DNA from: Limnephilus marmoratus
Lineage: Eukaryota; Arthropoda; Insecta; Trichoptera; Limnephilidae
Assembly (NCBI GenBank): GCA_917880885.1
Contig: OU862928.1
Location: 8,575,721-8,639,720 of the forward strand
Reading direction: 5' to 3'
DNA: 64,000 nucleotides
Below the pieces are notes generated by a model. That model saw only the letters and a program-made list of their open reading frames with translations, was not told the origin of the DNA and searched no databases. Positions within the stretch are counted from its first letter, which is position 1, and the number at the start of each line of letters is the position of its first letter. A program made the translations under genes and the position numbers. Of this stretch, positions 10,285 to 21,400 are shown piece by piece.

Positions 10285-11205
10285 GATATTAGTCCAGTCA
10301 ATGAAGGAAGTGTAGAGTGCGTTAGCAGGAACCTAAGCGATTCCATCAGAAACATGTTAAGGGTGTGAACATACTAAAAGTCCCGACGTCTAGGTGATGA
10401 GCTGGTGTGAGAGGGGGGGAGGGAGAGGGGAGGATGGTCCCAATTTTCGGGTTTCCACTTATATCTCGAATATGGTGCGTCGCAGAGGAAAAGCTCATAA
10501 AATTATGTATAACTTATATTATATTCGTAATTTTAGAAATCCCAGCCGTTTTTCAGTTACAAGCTCTACGAATGAAGATATTTTCGAAAAAAATCATTTT
10601 TGACCTTGGGAATGAACCACGATGACCACCAACCTCCAATGACCACCAACTCGAACAGCATTGTAGCAACTGCTACAATGCTGTTCGAGTTGGTGAAAAG
10701 GCAATAAATGCAATAGTGGACTTGACATTCTCTATTTTCCAGCAAAGATCTAGCATTCCCAAGTTCTAAAAGAAAATTAAATTCTTTACAAGTTCTTTTA
10801 AATAAATTTCATTCTTTGATAAATATTTTAGACGATATGAAGGAATGTTGGATGAAAAATGTGAGGTAAAATGATTTTTTTTTCGAAAATATCTACATTT
10901 GTGGAGCGTGTAACTCAAAAACGGCAGAGATTTCGAAAATTACCTAAAGCATAACAGTTGTAGATAATTTTATGAACTTTTGCTTTAAAAAATTTCCTCT
11001 GCGACGCACCATTTTCGAGATATAAGCGGAAATCCTTAAATTGGGACCTTTCCCCCCCCCCCCCCATTCCCCTCCCTAGCTCACCAACTAGACGTAAGGA
11101 CTTTTAGTATGTTCACACCCTAAGCACCCTTAACAAGTTTCTGATTAGGTTTCTGCTCACGCACTCTACACCTCCTTTTGGATCATTCATTGACTGGACT
11201 ATATA
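10285..11205. mobile_element. Large foldback element, arms about 340-400 bp
   Basis: The left arm (about 10285-10620) and right arm (about 10855-11205) are inverted copies. Both carry AGTCCAGTCAATGA at the outer end, then GTGTGAACATACTAAAAGTC, a G/C run (11049-11065 on the right), TATATCTCGAA.ATGGTGCG, and TCGAAAAAAATCATTTT. Arms are diverged by many substitutions and small indels. The middle (10644-10695) is a separate perfect hairpin. No transposase is present. Confidence 0.8.
10644..10695. repeat. Perfect 25-bp-stem hairpin at the centre of the foldback
   Basis: CACCAACTCGAACAGCATTG at 10644 and its exact reverse complement ending 10695 form a 25-bp perfect stem with a 2-nt loop. The perfect match, in contrast to the diverged outer arms, suggests it is younger or maintained by gene conversion. 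Confidence 0.95.
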
Positions 11206-12170
11206 CAGACTAGACTATTATTTGACATTATTTTCCTGCATACCAAGTTATTAAGTGTTACAAAATTATTGTTTTATATGGCAATAATTTGGTTTTTCTA
11301 TGATTGGCAGCATTGATTGATGATTGATTGTTTATGAAATCTAATACAAAAAAATAAAAATACAAATGGCGTATACCACGCGAGTGAAATAATTTTAACA
11401 AAATTTACATGTAACATGCATATTTTTTCGTCTCCCCGACATAAATACTCACTTTTGGTGGTAATAAATCTAACTGTTTGAATAAGATATATATTGCGTA
11501 TTATCTTCTTCTTCATTGATACATAAATAATATTTATTAGATATACCATTGATACAACTAACATAACTGTATAATTAGAAAATTAAGTAAAAGCGCAGTA
11601 TGGCAAAAAAATATTAAACTAGGAATACGATTCTGGTGAAGGGGCGCTCTCATTCATTATATGCCGCTGGTAGCATGCAGGTGCAGAGCGAACTACTGTG
11701 ATATAGCCGACAAAATATTACGACATGCAAAAGGTTGGGTTCAAATGGAAAGGGATAAATTGATTTCAATAAAATAACATTACATCTTATACTTCTCTTT
11801 GTCCTTTTTGTGATAAAAATCACTTTACTTGACTTGCTAGCTGCGGTTCCCCTCAGCGGCGAGTCGGGCAAAATGAAATATGATACCTTTATTTGGAATA
11901 TTATAAACATATGTATATAATATTATTTTCGTCTCTTTCTCTTCAATAGAAAATATAAGGAAAAGAAAAGAGATATATTATCGGCTTGTTTTCTAAGAAA
12001 ACAATCTTTCCTAATCTACAGCAGGACGTGAAATGTTTTTAATACTTTGAATATTACGAAACAGTATTGACAATATAATTTTACTATTGTAATATATCGA
12101 CAGTAGGTATTTTTTAGAAATCCACTTGAAATAAGATGTGAACAGATTTGTTTTTATTTAGGTATAGTCA
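11206..12170. other. No gene recognised
   Basis: This is AT-rich DNA. The open frames at 11298-11564 and 11650-11910 have no recognisable motif and atypical composition. Confidence 0.4.
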
Positions 12171-12171
12171 A

Positions 12172-12310
12172 TTTGGGAGGCGGGTATGGGTACCGCAGCC
12201 CCGGGAACCATTTATTGGATAACACCTCTGCCATAGGTCACCCCAAGTGGTTCGCTACGTTTGGTGACTTAGCAGAGGTGCTCGGGGTCATGGGATGAGG
12301 TTTGTCGGTG
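12172..12310 (+). mobile_element. Family A repeat, 5' part
   Basis: It runs from GGGAGGCGGGTATGGGTACC through ATTTATTGGATAACACCTCT to TGGTGACTTAGCAGAGGTGC and GATGAGGTTTGTC. It is the first of six partial copies in the same orientation up to 14402. Confidence 0.8.
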
Positions 12311-12459
12311 AGGTGTGAGGTGGTTGGTGTATTGGGCTACATGTCATGTCACGTATCGTATGGGTCAAATCCATGAGGTGGTGAGGCGTGAGGAGTTTGA
12401 ATGAGATTTTTGTACAAGAACCAGGAGGTGGTGTTGGGGTGAGCCATTCATATAATAAT

Positions 12460-12840
12460 ACCGCACAAGAGTACTAACTGCTCCAATTTTTTTTTTTTTA
12501 ATATTTTTTATTGTAAATTATTGTTATGTGAATACCGCACAAGAGTCCCAACTGCTCAAATTTTTTTTTTCTAAATATTTTTCATTGTAAATTATGTATT
12601 GTTAAGTAAATACCGCACAAGAGTACCTACCAGCTGCTCCAAAAAATTTTTTTTTTAATTTATTGTAAATTACCGTACAAGCGTCCCAACTGCTCCAAAA
12701 TGTTTTTAAAATTAAAAAAAAATATATATTTTTATTGTAAATTATTATTATGTGAATACCGCACAAGAGTTCCAACGCTAAAAAGAAAAATGTTTTTTTT
12801 TTTAAATTATTGTTATGTGAATACCGCACAAGAGTCCCAA
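12460..12840 (-). repeat. Tandem copies of the SINE B 3' terminus
   Basis: AATACCGCACAAGAGT..CAACTGCTC, the reverse complement of the SINE B end, recurs about every 50-75 bp (12463, 12533, 12610, 12757 and 12820 among others). Poly-T/A and ATTGTAAATTATTGTTATG spacers separate the copies. The pattern looks like local amplification of the SINE tail rather than independent insertions. Confidence 0.7.
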
Positions 12841-13005
12841 GGGAGAGAGGTTGAGGGAGTGTTGAGATGAGGTGGAGGGGGTTGCTGAGGGGGGGGGATC
12901 AGAGGGTGGGTGCAGGGGGGGGTGGATCAGAGGTGGTGGTGGGGGGAGGAGGTGGAAGGGTGGTGAGAGGGGGGGGGGGGGGCTGGGAGGGTAGGCTTTT
13001 TTCAT
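12841..13005 (+). repeat. G-rich purine tract
   Basis: About 165 bp consist almost only of G with some A and T, including several runs of 8 or more G. Four closely spaced G-tracts occur repeatedly, so G-quadruplex formation on the + strand is possible. The proline-rich frame on the other strand is a by-product of this composition. Confidence 0.7.
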
Positions 13006-13038
13006 ATCCATTTTTCGTATTACAAAACTAACAAACAC

Positions 13039-14402
13039 GGGAGGCGGGTATGGGTACCGCCGCCCCAGGAACCATTATTAGATAACCAACACATCTGCCA
13101 TAGGTCACCCCAAATGGTTCGCTACGTTTGGTGACTTAGCAGAGATGCCCGGGTTCATGGGGTGAGGTTTGTCTGTTTCTTGATGCGGTGGATGTGTTAG
13201 CCGACATTATTTGTGGTTGAGGGAGTCATTTTGACCTCTCCAGCCGAACTCTCTTGCTCTTGACCCATCGACTTGCACCGCATTGAGAGGGATGGATTCA
13301 CAAGTCCGTCACTACTGGACCCACTGACCCCCAGAATCCTCCCAACCACTCATACTTTTGGCGGGTATGGGTACCGCCGCCCCGTGAACCATTTATTGGA
13401 TAACCAACACCTCTACAATGGGTTACCTCAAGTGATTCGCTACGTAAGCTGACTTAGCAGGGTGTCCGAGTTCATAGGATGGGGTTTGTCCGGGTCTTGG
13501 TGGCGGATGTGTCTGCTCACCAGCTGCGTGGCAGGCCGGGTCGTATGTATGAATCTATCCCTCCCACGGTATATATATATAATACGTAGAGATGGTGTGA
13601 AAGATTATAATAATGTACATGAAATCCTTGAGGCAACTAACGTATTTAAGTTAATAAGGATTAATACTGTTTCCGTCTAAATAACTTTTCAATTACCGCA
13701 ATGCAATTTGGGAGGTCGGTGCGGGTACCGCCGCCCAGGGAGCCATTTATTGACAACGCCTCTGCCATAGGTCACCTCGTTAGTAATATTTGGTGACTAA
13801 GCATGGATGCCCGGATTCATGAGTGAGGTTTGTCTAGTTCTTGGCAGCGGATGCCTCTGCCCGCTACAGCGTGGCTGGCCGGATCGGGAGAGACTGGTTG
13901 AAGGAGACCATTTGGCCTCTCCAGCAGTATTCTCTCTTTGCACAGCATTGAGAGGGATGGATCGACACGTCCGTCACTCCTGGACCCACTGACCCCCAGA
14001 TTAATATCCACCTCTCATACCTTTGGCGGGTATGGGTACCGCCGCCCCGTGAACCAATAATTGGATAACCTACGCGTCTATCATGGGTCACCTCAAGTGA
14101 TTCGCTACCTTTAGTGACTTAGCAGTACCCGAAATCCACCATATTTGGGAGGCGGATATGGGTAACACTGCGCCGCCCCGGGAACCATGTGAAGCGGGGA
14201 CTTAGCAGGGGTATCCGGGTTCATGGAGTGAGGTTTGTCTAGGTCTCGATGGCGGTTGCGTCTGCCCACCTACTAATGCGTAGCAGTCCGGATCGAGAGA
14301 GGCTGATGGAGGGAGATATTTTGACCTCTCCAGTAGGACTCCCTCGATTCATCACTTTGCACCGCAGTGTGAGGGATGGATTCATGGGTCCGTCACTCCT
14401 AA
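13039..14402 (+). mobile_element. Head-to-tail truncated family A copies (five)
   Basis: Starts resembling GGCGGGTATGGGTACCGCCG occur at about 13039, 13361, 13707, 14024 and 14148. Copies run to different lengths. The longest reach the CTCTCCAGC...GACCCATCGACTTGCACC block and the CCACTGACCCCCAG block, but none has the 3' A-tail. A shared orientation and spacing of roughly 110-350 bp indicate a tandem structure rather than random insertion. Confidence 0.75.
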
Positions 14403-14537
14403 AACACAAATTTAGTAATTTGCAACCGCGACCTCCGGATTCGTAGTCAAATATCGTAATCATCAAACACTAAGCAACCGAAACCCATTATGTACTTTTT
14501 TACAATATTGCGGGCTTTGAAAAGTTTCTCGACTAGC

Positions 14538-14715
14538 AATCCGAAGGTCGCGGGATTAAATCCGGGCGGGCCAAACTAAATATTAATTGATTAATTTGTG
14601 TTATTTCAAAATTTATGGTTTTGAAAAAATATAAATATGAATAGGTAGGTAGTTTATTTACGGCACGTTCCGGCTAGTGGAAAATACTCTCAGTGTCGCT
14701 CTAATGTAAGAGTCT
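14538..14715 (+). mobile_element. SINE B head and part of body
   Basis: It begins in the tRNA-like head (AATCCGAAGGTCGCGGG then ATTAAATCCGGGCGGGCC), continues TAATTGATTAATTTGTGTTA and reaches CGGCACGTTCCGGCTAGTGG and CTCTCAGTGTCGC. It lies directly upstream of the 112-bp satellite. Confidence 0.65.
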
Positions 14716-14737
14716 TGTGAGGTGCATACATAAAAAA

Positions 14738-17700
14738 AAATTACTTGCGCACGCCGTACGCAAGTACAGAGGCGACTTCTGAATTCGTAGCCAAGATCGT
14801 AAGTCAAGGCATTGTCGTGGAGTTATACGAATTTGTAAAATAAAATTTACTTGCGCACGCCGTAGGATCGCAATCACTCAGACGCCACTTCCGTATTCAT
14901 AGACAAGATCGTCGATCCAAGGCATCGTCATGGTATTATACAAATTTATAAAATAAAATTTACTTGCGCACGTCGTAGGATTGCAATCACTCAGACGCGA
15001 CTTCCGAATTCATAGCCATGATCGTAATCCAATGCATTGTTGTGGAGTTATACGAATTTAGAAAAAAAAATTTACTTGCGCACGCCGTAGGATCGCAATC
15101 ACTCAGACGCGACTTCCGAATTCGTAGCCGAGATCGTAAGCCAATGCATTGTTGTGGAGTTATACGAATTTGTAAAATAAAATTTACTTGCGCACGCCAT
15201 AGGATCGCAATCACTCAGACGCGACTTCCGAATTCGTAGCCAAGATCGTAAGCCAATGCATTGTTGTGGAGTTATACGAATTTGTAAAATAAAATTTACT
15301 TGCGCACGCCGTAGGATCGCAATCACTCAGACGCGACTTCCGAATTCGTAACCAAGATCGTAAGCCAATGCATTGTTGTGGAGTTATACGAATTTGTAAA
15401 ATAAAATTTACTTGCGCACGCCGTAGGATCGCAATCACTCAGACGCGACTTCCGAATTCGTAGCCGAGATCGTAAGCCAATGCATTGTTGTGGAGTTATA
15501 CGAATTTGTAAAATAAAATTTACTTGCGCACGCCGTAGGATCGCAATCACTCAGACGCGACTTCCGAATTCGTAGCCAAGATCGTAAGCCAATGCATTGT
15601 TGTGGAGTTATACGAATTTGTAAAATAAAATTTACTTGCGCACGCCGTAGGATCACAATCACTCAGACGCGACTTCCGAATTCGTAGCCAAGATCGTAAG
15701 CCAATGCATTGTTGTGGAGTTATACGAATTTGTAAAATAAAATTTACTTGCGCACGCCGTAGGATCGCAATCACTCAGACGCGACTTCCGAATTCGTAAC
15801 CAAGATCGTAAGCCAATGCATTGTTGTGGAGTTATACGAATTTGTAAAATAAAATTTACTTGCGCACGCCGTAGGATCGCAATCACTCAGACGCGACTTC
15901 CGAATTCGTAGCCGAGATCGTAAGCCAATGCATTGTTGTGGAGTTATACGAATTTGTAAAATAAAATTTACTTGCGCACGCCGTAGGATCGCAATCACTC
16001 AGACGCGACTTCCAAATTCGTAGCCAAGATCGTAAGCCAATGCATTGTTGTGGAGTTATACGAATTTGTAAAATAAAATTTACTTGCGCACGCCGTAGGA
16101 TCGCAATCACTCAGACGCGACTTCCGTATTCATAGACAAGATCGTCGATCCAAGGCATTGTTGTGGAATTATACAAATTTGTAAAATAAAACTTACTTGC
16201 GCACGCCGTAGGATCGCAATCACTCAGACGCGACTTCCGAATTCGTAGCCAAGATCGTAAGCCAATGCATTGTTGTGGAGTTATACGAATTTAGAAAATA
16301 AAATTTACTTGCGCACGCCGTAGGATCGCAATCACTCAGACGCGACTTCCGAATTCGTAACCAAGATCGTAAGCCAATGCATTGTTGTGGAGTTATACGA
16401 ATTTAGAAAAAAAAATTTACTTGCGCACGCCGTAGGATCGCAATCACTCAGACGCGACTTCCGAATTCGTAACCAAGATCGTAAGCCAATGCATTGTTGT
16501 GGAGTTATACGAATTTGTAAAATAAAATTTACTTGCGCACGCCGTAGGATCGCAATCACTCAGACGCGACTTCCGAATTCGTAGCCAAGATCGTAAGCCA
16601 ATGCATTGTTGTGGAGTTATACGAATTTGTAAAATAAAATTTACTTGCGCACGCCGTAGGATCGCAATCACTCAGACGCGACTTCCGAATTCGTAACCAA
16701 GATCGTAAGCCAATGCATTGTTGTGGAGTTATACGAATTTGTAAAATAAAATTTACTTGCGCACGCCGTAGGATCGCAATCACTCAGACGCGACTTCCGA
16801 ATTCGTAGCCGAGATCGTAAGCCAATGCATTGTTGTGGAGTTATACGAATTTGTAAAATAAAATTTACTTGCGCACGCCGTAGGATCGCAATCACTCAGA
16901 CGCGACTTCCGAATTCGTAGCCAAGATCGTAAGCCAATGCATTGTTGTGGAGTTATACGAATTTGTAAAATAAAATTTACTTGCGCACGCCGTAGGATCG
17001 CAATCACTCAGACGCGACTTCCGAATTCGTAACCAAGATCGTAAGCCAATGCATTGTTGTGGAGTTATACGAATTTGTAAAATAAAATTTACTTGCGCAC
17101 GCCGTAGGATCGCAATCACTCAGACGCGACTTCCGAATTCGTAGCCGAGATCGTAAGCCAATGCATTGTTGTGGAGTTATACGAATTTGTAAAATAAAAT
17201 TTACTTGCGCACGCCGTAGGATCGCAATCACTCAGACGCGACTTCCGAATTCGTAGCCAAGATCGTAAGCCAATGCATTGTTGTGGAGTTATACGAATTT
17301 GTAAAATAAAATTTACTTGCGCACGCCGTAGGATCGCAATCACTCAGACGCGACTTCCGAATTCGTAGCCAAGATCGTAAGCCAATGCATTGTTGTGGAG
17401 TTATACGAATTTGTAAAATAAAATTTACTTGCGCACGCCGTAGGATCGCAATCACTCAGACGCGACTTCCGAATTCGTAACCAAGATCGTAAGCCAATGC
17501 ATTGTTGTGGAGTTATACGAATTTGTAAAATAAAATTTACTTGCGCACGCCGTAGGATCGCAATCACTCAGACGCGACTTCCGAATTCGTAGCCGAGATC
17601 GTAAGCCAATGCATTGTTGTGGAGTTATACGAATTTGTAAAATAAAATTTACTTGCGCACGCCGTAGGATCGCAATCACTCAGACGCGACTTCCGAATTC

Positions 17701-18136
17701 GTAGCCGAGATCGTAAGCCAATGCATTGTTGTGGAGTTATACGAATTTGTAAAATAAAATTTACTTGCGCACGCCGTAGGATCGCAATCACTCAGACGCG
17801 ACTTCCGTATTCATAGACAAGATCGTCGATCCAAGGCATCGTCATGGTATTATACAAATTTGTAAAATAAAATTTACTTGCGCACGCCGTACGAACGCAA
17901 TCACTCAGACGCGACTTCCGAATTCATAGCCAAGATCGTAATCCAAGGCGTCGTCGTGGAATTATACAAATTTTTAAAATAAAATTTTCTTGCGCACGCC
18001 GTAGGATCGCAATTACTCAGACGCGACTTCCGAATTCATAGCCAAGATCGTAATCCAAGGCATCTTCGTGGAATTATACAAATTTATAAAATAATTTTTT
18101 TTTGCGCACGCCGTAGGATCGCAATCACTCAGATAC
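14738..18136. repeat. 112-bp satellite array, about 30 monomers, SINE-head related
   Basis: The monomer starts near TTTACTTGCGCACGCCGTAG and contains GCGACTTCCGAATTCGTAGC and GCCAATGCATTGTTGTGGAG. Spacing is 112 bp through the core. The first two and last four monomers are the most diverged, as in arrays kept uniform by unequal exchange. Variant monomers recur in ordered blocks. Because 112 is not a multiple of 3, the overlapping 75-codon minus-strand frames every 112 bp arise from the repeat and are not taken as genes. On the minus strand the monomer aligns by eye with the SINE B tRNA-like head and its AAATAAATTTTATTT extension. Confidence 0.95.
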
Positions 18137-18596
18137 GAATCTATAAAAAAACTATTTCGAAGCTAATTACAATATCGCGGACAGTAAGGCGCTTCTTTGA
18201 CATTTTTCATAGAACAGCAGGCATTTATCATTATTAATTATTACTTTAATACCTACATATATTATCAACATTCAAATTTTATAGTACGTAACTAAAAAAA
18301 ATCATAATAAACTGTAAAAGAGTCATATAAAAGTTAGAAATAAATTAAATCACTTGTGTATGTAATTTTTATTTTATTAATTTAACATTACTTTTAATAC
18401 ACCAGAATATTACGTAAAGTATATAATAAGCATATTAATTTATTGAAATATTAAGAGAAGAATAAATAATATTAAAAAATATTTCCGGATGCCGAGTTTC
18501 AGGTGTGAACTTATCCGACATAGGCAAACGAAAAAGATAAACACGTATAGTAAGTAGAGAGGTATCGAGCAAATGATATTATTTATTCATACCATT
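18137..18596. other. No gene recognised, very AT-rich
   Basis: This is AT-rich DNA between the satellite and the 58-bp repeat. No motif, frame or repeat was recognised. Confidence 0.4.
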
Positions 18597-18770
18597 GACC
18601 AAGTATCGAAGATTCCTACCAAATATTTCATAATCTAAGAATGATACCGCCATCGACCAAGTATCGAAGATTCCTACCAAATATTTCATAATCTAAGAAT
18701 GATACCGCCATCGACCAAGTATCGAAGATTCCTACCAAATATTTCATAATCCAAGAATGATACCGTTAGT
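18597..18770. repeat. 58-bp tandem repeat, three copies
   Basis: GACCAAGTATCGAAGATTCC begins at 18597, 18655 and 18713. The copies are almost identical (one T/C change in AATCTAAG/AATCCAAG), so the duplication is recent. Confidence 0.95.
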
Positions 18771-18975
18771 GGCATCTATTGAGTATTTTTGTAAACTATG
18801 GCCCAAAGTATGCATTCTGCATAATTTTAAAATTGACTTCATTCTAAACCCTGTGTATATTTTATTATAACGGTAAAATGTTACTTTGAGGACAGGTAGA
18901 TTGGGCCTGTCTCCAAACTATCCAACTGTCCTCAAAGTATAGGCGCGCTTGAAAAACTGTCCTCATTTGATGCTC

Positions 18976-19014
<39 letters not shown>

Positions 19015-19905
19015 TTTAGTAGCTAGACAAGAAAAACTAAGAAAAAAATTGTTAAGAGAAGCTAAATACTTAAATATGCATTAAGAATACAGAAAAACAC
19101 AATAAAGGGTAAGCTTATGATCTTATAAGAGTATAAGGATGATATGTATGTAATTAGGGAATATGTAAATATATTGCAAATTAGGTAAAGAAATCTGATA
19201 AATAATACAATAAATATAAATATGGATGTTAAGTGGTGTGTTGTGATGCATTACATTTATCTCATACCTAGTGTTGCTTTGAATTTGTTGAAAGTTATAT
19301 TGAAGATGTCTGTATATGTGAGGTGTGTGTTGTGATAGTGGCAGGCTCGATGTATGAATTCATTTTCTAAGTAGTTGGTGTTGGAGCGGCTGTTATAAAA
19401 AAGGGATACGTTTCTTATTATATGTATACGTGGCGGTCAATTCTCTCTATTGATAAACGGCGGTGGTAAGTTAGTTATTAATATTGTTTGGAAAATTGTA
19501 TTTTCCAGTAAATAAACCCCTGAAAACATGGCTGCGGAGGTTTTCTCGTCGAAGGCGGAAGTGAAATTAAGGTTCTTCCCGTTCGATTTTACGCCCGTGT
19601 AAATAAGGTTGTTTGTCGGAACGATTCAAAGGTCAGACGTGGGTACACGTATACATTATATATAGCCAAGGAATATTGAATCATTGTTTGCGAATTTGAT
19701 TTCCGTGCATTTCAAAAGCTAGGCTGCAAATACTTCGACCAAATTCTCAATTTGGTTTCAGCTGAAATATGAAACTGAAATTTCAATATAAAAACAACAA
19801 AATTGCATGCTTATGAATGTTCTTTAGATTAGCGTTTCCAAATTAATCATTTGTACATTTGTTCCTGTTTGAAAAAAAAGTGTTTTGGATGGTGGAGGTT
19901 TTGCA
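18771..19905. other. No gene recognised; AT microsatellite inside
   Basis: An (AT)n run followed by poly-T lies at about 18980-19017. The rest is AT-rich with no recognisable coding frame. Confidence 0.4.
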
Positions 19906-19909
19906 GTTC

Positions 19910-20290
19910 TTTTTTATGTGAATACCTCACAAGAGTCCCAACTGCTCCCGTCTGGAGCCAGTGAGACTAAGCATCCACAAGTACGTTGTGAGGCTGACAG
20001 AAGTGGGGAGAGGAAGGAGCTGAGGAAGAGGAAGGTGGGAAAGGACCTGGCTATTCAGATCTGGTCACCAAACACTGGTAAAGCCATTTCAAGCAACGTT
20101 TCAATTATGAATGGTAGTCTTACTCCAGGGTGATACTGAGAGTATCTTCTATTGTGGAACGTGCTTCAAATATACAATATACTAATTTAAATGAATTAAT
20201 TGTGAAATAAGACAAATTAAAAGAATAAAATTTGCCCACGCCGGGAATCGGGATCCGATCTCGCGACCTTCGGATTGGGATCCGAGGAAC
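19910..20290 (-). mobile_element. SINE B copy with tRNA-like head
   Basis: In minus orientation it has a head near 20225-20285 (TCGCGAGATCGGATCC variant of the B-box region), body, and tail GTGAGGTATTCACAT. It is complete in layout but diverged, with an inserted or altered B-box (GGGAATCGGGATCCGATCTC on the + strand). Confidence 0.8.
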
Positions 20291-20420
20291 GGGCTGTTTT
20301 TGGAATCAGTTCGTTTTGGATCCATAAAATGGTCACCAACACTAACTGGGCGAAGCCGAACCAAAAGCCGCCCACAGGGCCTAGCAGTAAAAACCTGCGC
20401 AGCGGATTTTTAACAGCTAG
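20278..20420 (-). repeat. Family C interspersed repeat
   Basis: The reverse complement matches 56885-57045. Shared blocks include AAAACCTG near one end, GGGCCTAGCAG, GGCTTTTGGTTCGGCTTCGC and AACGGGCT. Only two copies are seen here. Confidence 0.65.
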
Positions 20421-20698
20421 TTAATAAATAAATACGTGTTACAATAATAAATTCAAGAAGATAGGCTTCACTAAGTAACATGACTTTGCTAAAATAAATG
20501 TGTTTTCCACTTTCCCATTTTATCAAAATTATATTGAATGGGCAATGTGCCAAGAATAATAAACGCGAAATGTTTGAAAGTTAAACCTACCCTCCATTTT
20601 CATTATTTGAATTCGGAACTTTCCATAGCTCTTTGATATATTACCAGCACCGACATTTCAATGCTAAAAAACATCTTACTCCAAAAAACTCCAATGAA

Positions 20699-20848
20699 AA
20701 TGTTAAATGTTCATAATGAGGCATCCACTTAGCATTTAGCAAACATAAATGTTAAATGTTCATAATGAGGCATCCACTTAGCATTTAGCAAACATAAATG
20801 TTAAATGTTCATAATGAGGCATCCACTTAGCATTTAGCAAACATAAAT
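20699..20848. repeat. 49-bp tandem repeat, three copies
   Basis: TGTTAAATGTTCATAATGAG begins at 20701, 20750 and 20799. The copies are identical over their length. Confidence 0.95.
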
Positions 20849-20956
20849 GAAAAAGCATGGTAAAAGATAACAAAATTTATTTATTTACGTTAGAAGTACC
20901 TTTGAATACACATTATAAATAATTTTTATAAAATTCAAAACAATTATTTCTCCCTC

Positions 20957-21400
20957 ATGTTGGAGAGGGTTCAAAAAAAGTTTCTAAGATTTCTCCACAT
21001 GAGGGAGTATGGCCACTGTCCATGGCTCTACCCAACGAACTTTCTTCTGGGCATGCTGGGAGTTCACTCCCTGCAGCTCAGAAGAGAGGGGTATGCCGCC
21101 ATCCACTTATTCAGACTTCTGCGAGGCTATATTGAGAATTCAGCCATTTTGGAGCGCGTGAGTCTCTATGTTCCAGATGACTATCTTAGACAGCGTCATC
21201 ATAGATTATTATATCTTCCTACCTATAGGACTAAACTGCCAATGTTTCTCCCGGTAGGGAGGAGTATATTGTTCCTGAACCAAATCTCCTCCAAGATTGA
21301 TATATTTGGCGTCGCGTCGGTGAGGAGAGATTCAAAAGGGAAATTCTTTCGATTCTTGAATAAGTCTCTCCACACTGACGAAATCTTCACCAGTGCCTGA
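20957..21400 (+). pseudogene. LINE ORF2 C-terminal remnant (Jockey/CR1-like)
   Basis: The 147-codon frame starts LERVQKKFLRFLHM and continues with LLGMLGVHSLQLRR, RLLRGYIENSAILERV and an RRDSKGKFFRFLN-type end. This is the region downstream of the reverse transcriptase catalytic core in Jockey- and CR1-like LINEs. It normally follows an LEYASxxWxP segment, which is absent, so the copy is 5'-truncated just upstream of the first Met. The stop at 21400 is followed by T-rich 3' UTR and an AATAAA near 21502. With no catalytic core it can encode no enzyme. The frame itself is undamaged, which suggests a fairly recent insertion. Confidence 0.75.

Noticed and set aside
12802..13038. Proline-rich minus-strand frame
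   Set aside because: Pure reflection of the G-rich tract on the other strand.
14987..17791. Series of overlapping 75-codon minus-strand frames every 112 bp
   Set aside because: They result from the 112-bp satellite; the frame changes each monomer and no start context or conservation beyond the repeat is seen.
14738..18136. CRISPR-like array
   Set aside because: There are no unique spacers between short constant repeats; the whole 112-bp unit is repeated, in a eukaryotic context.
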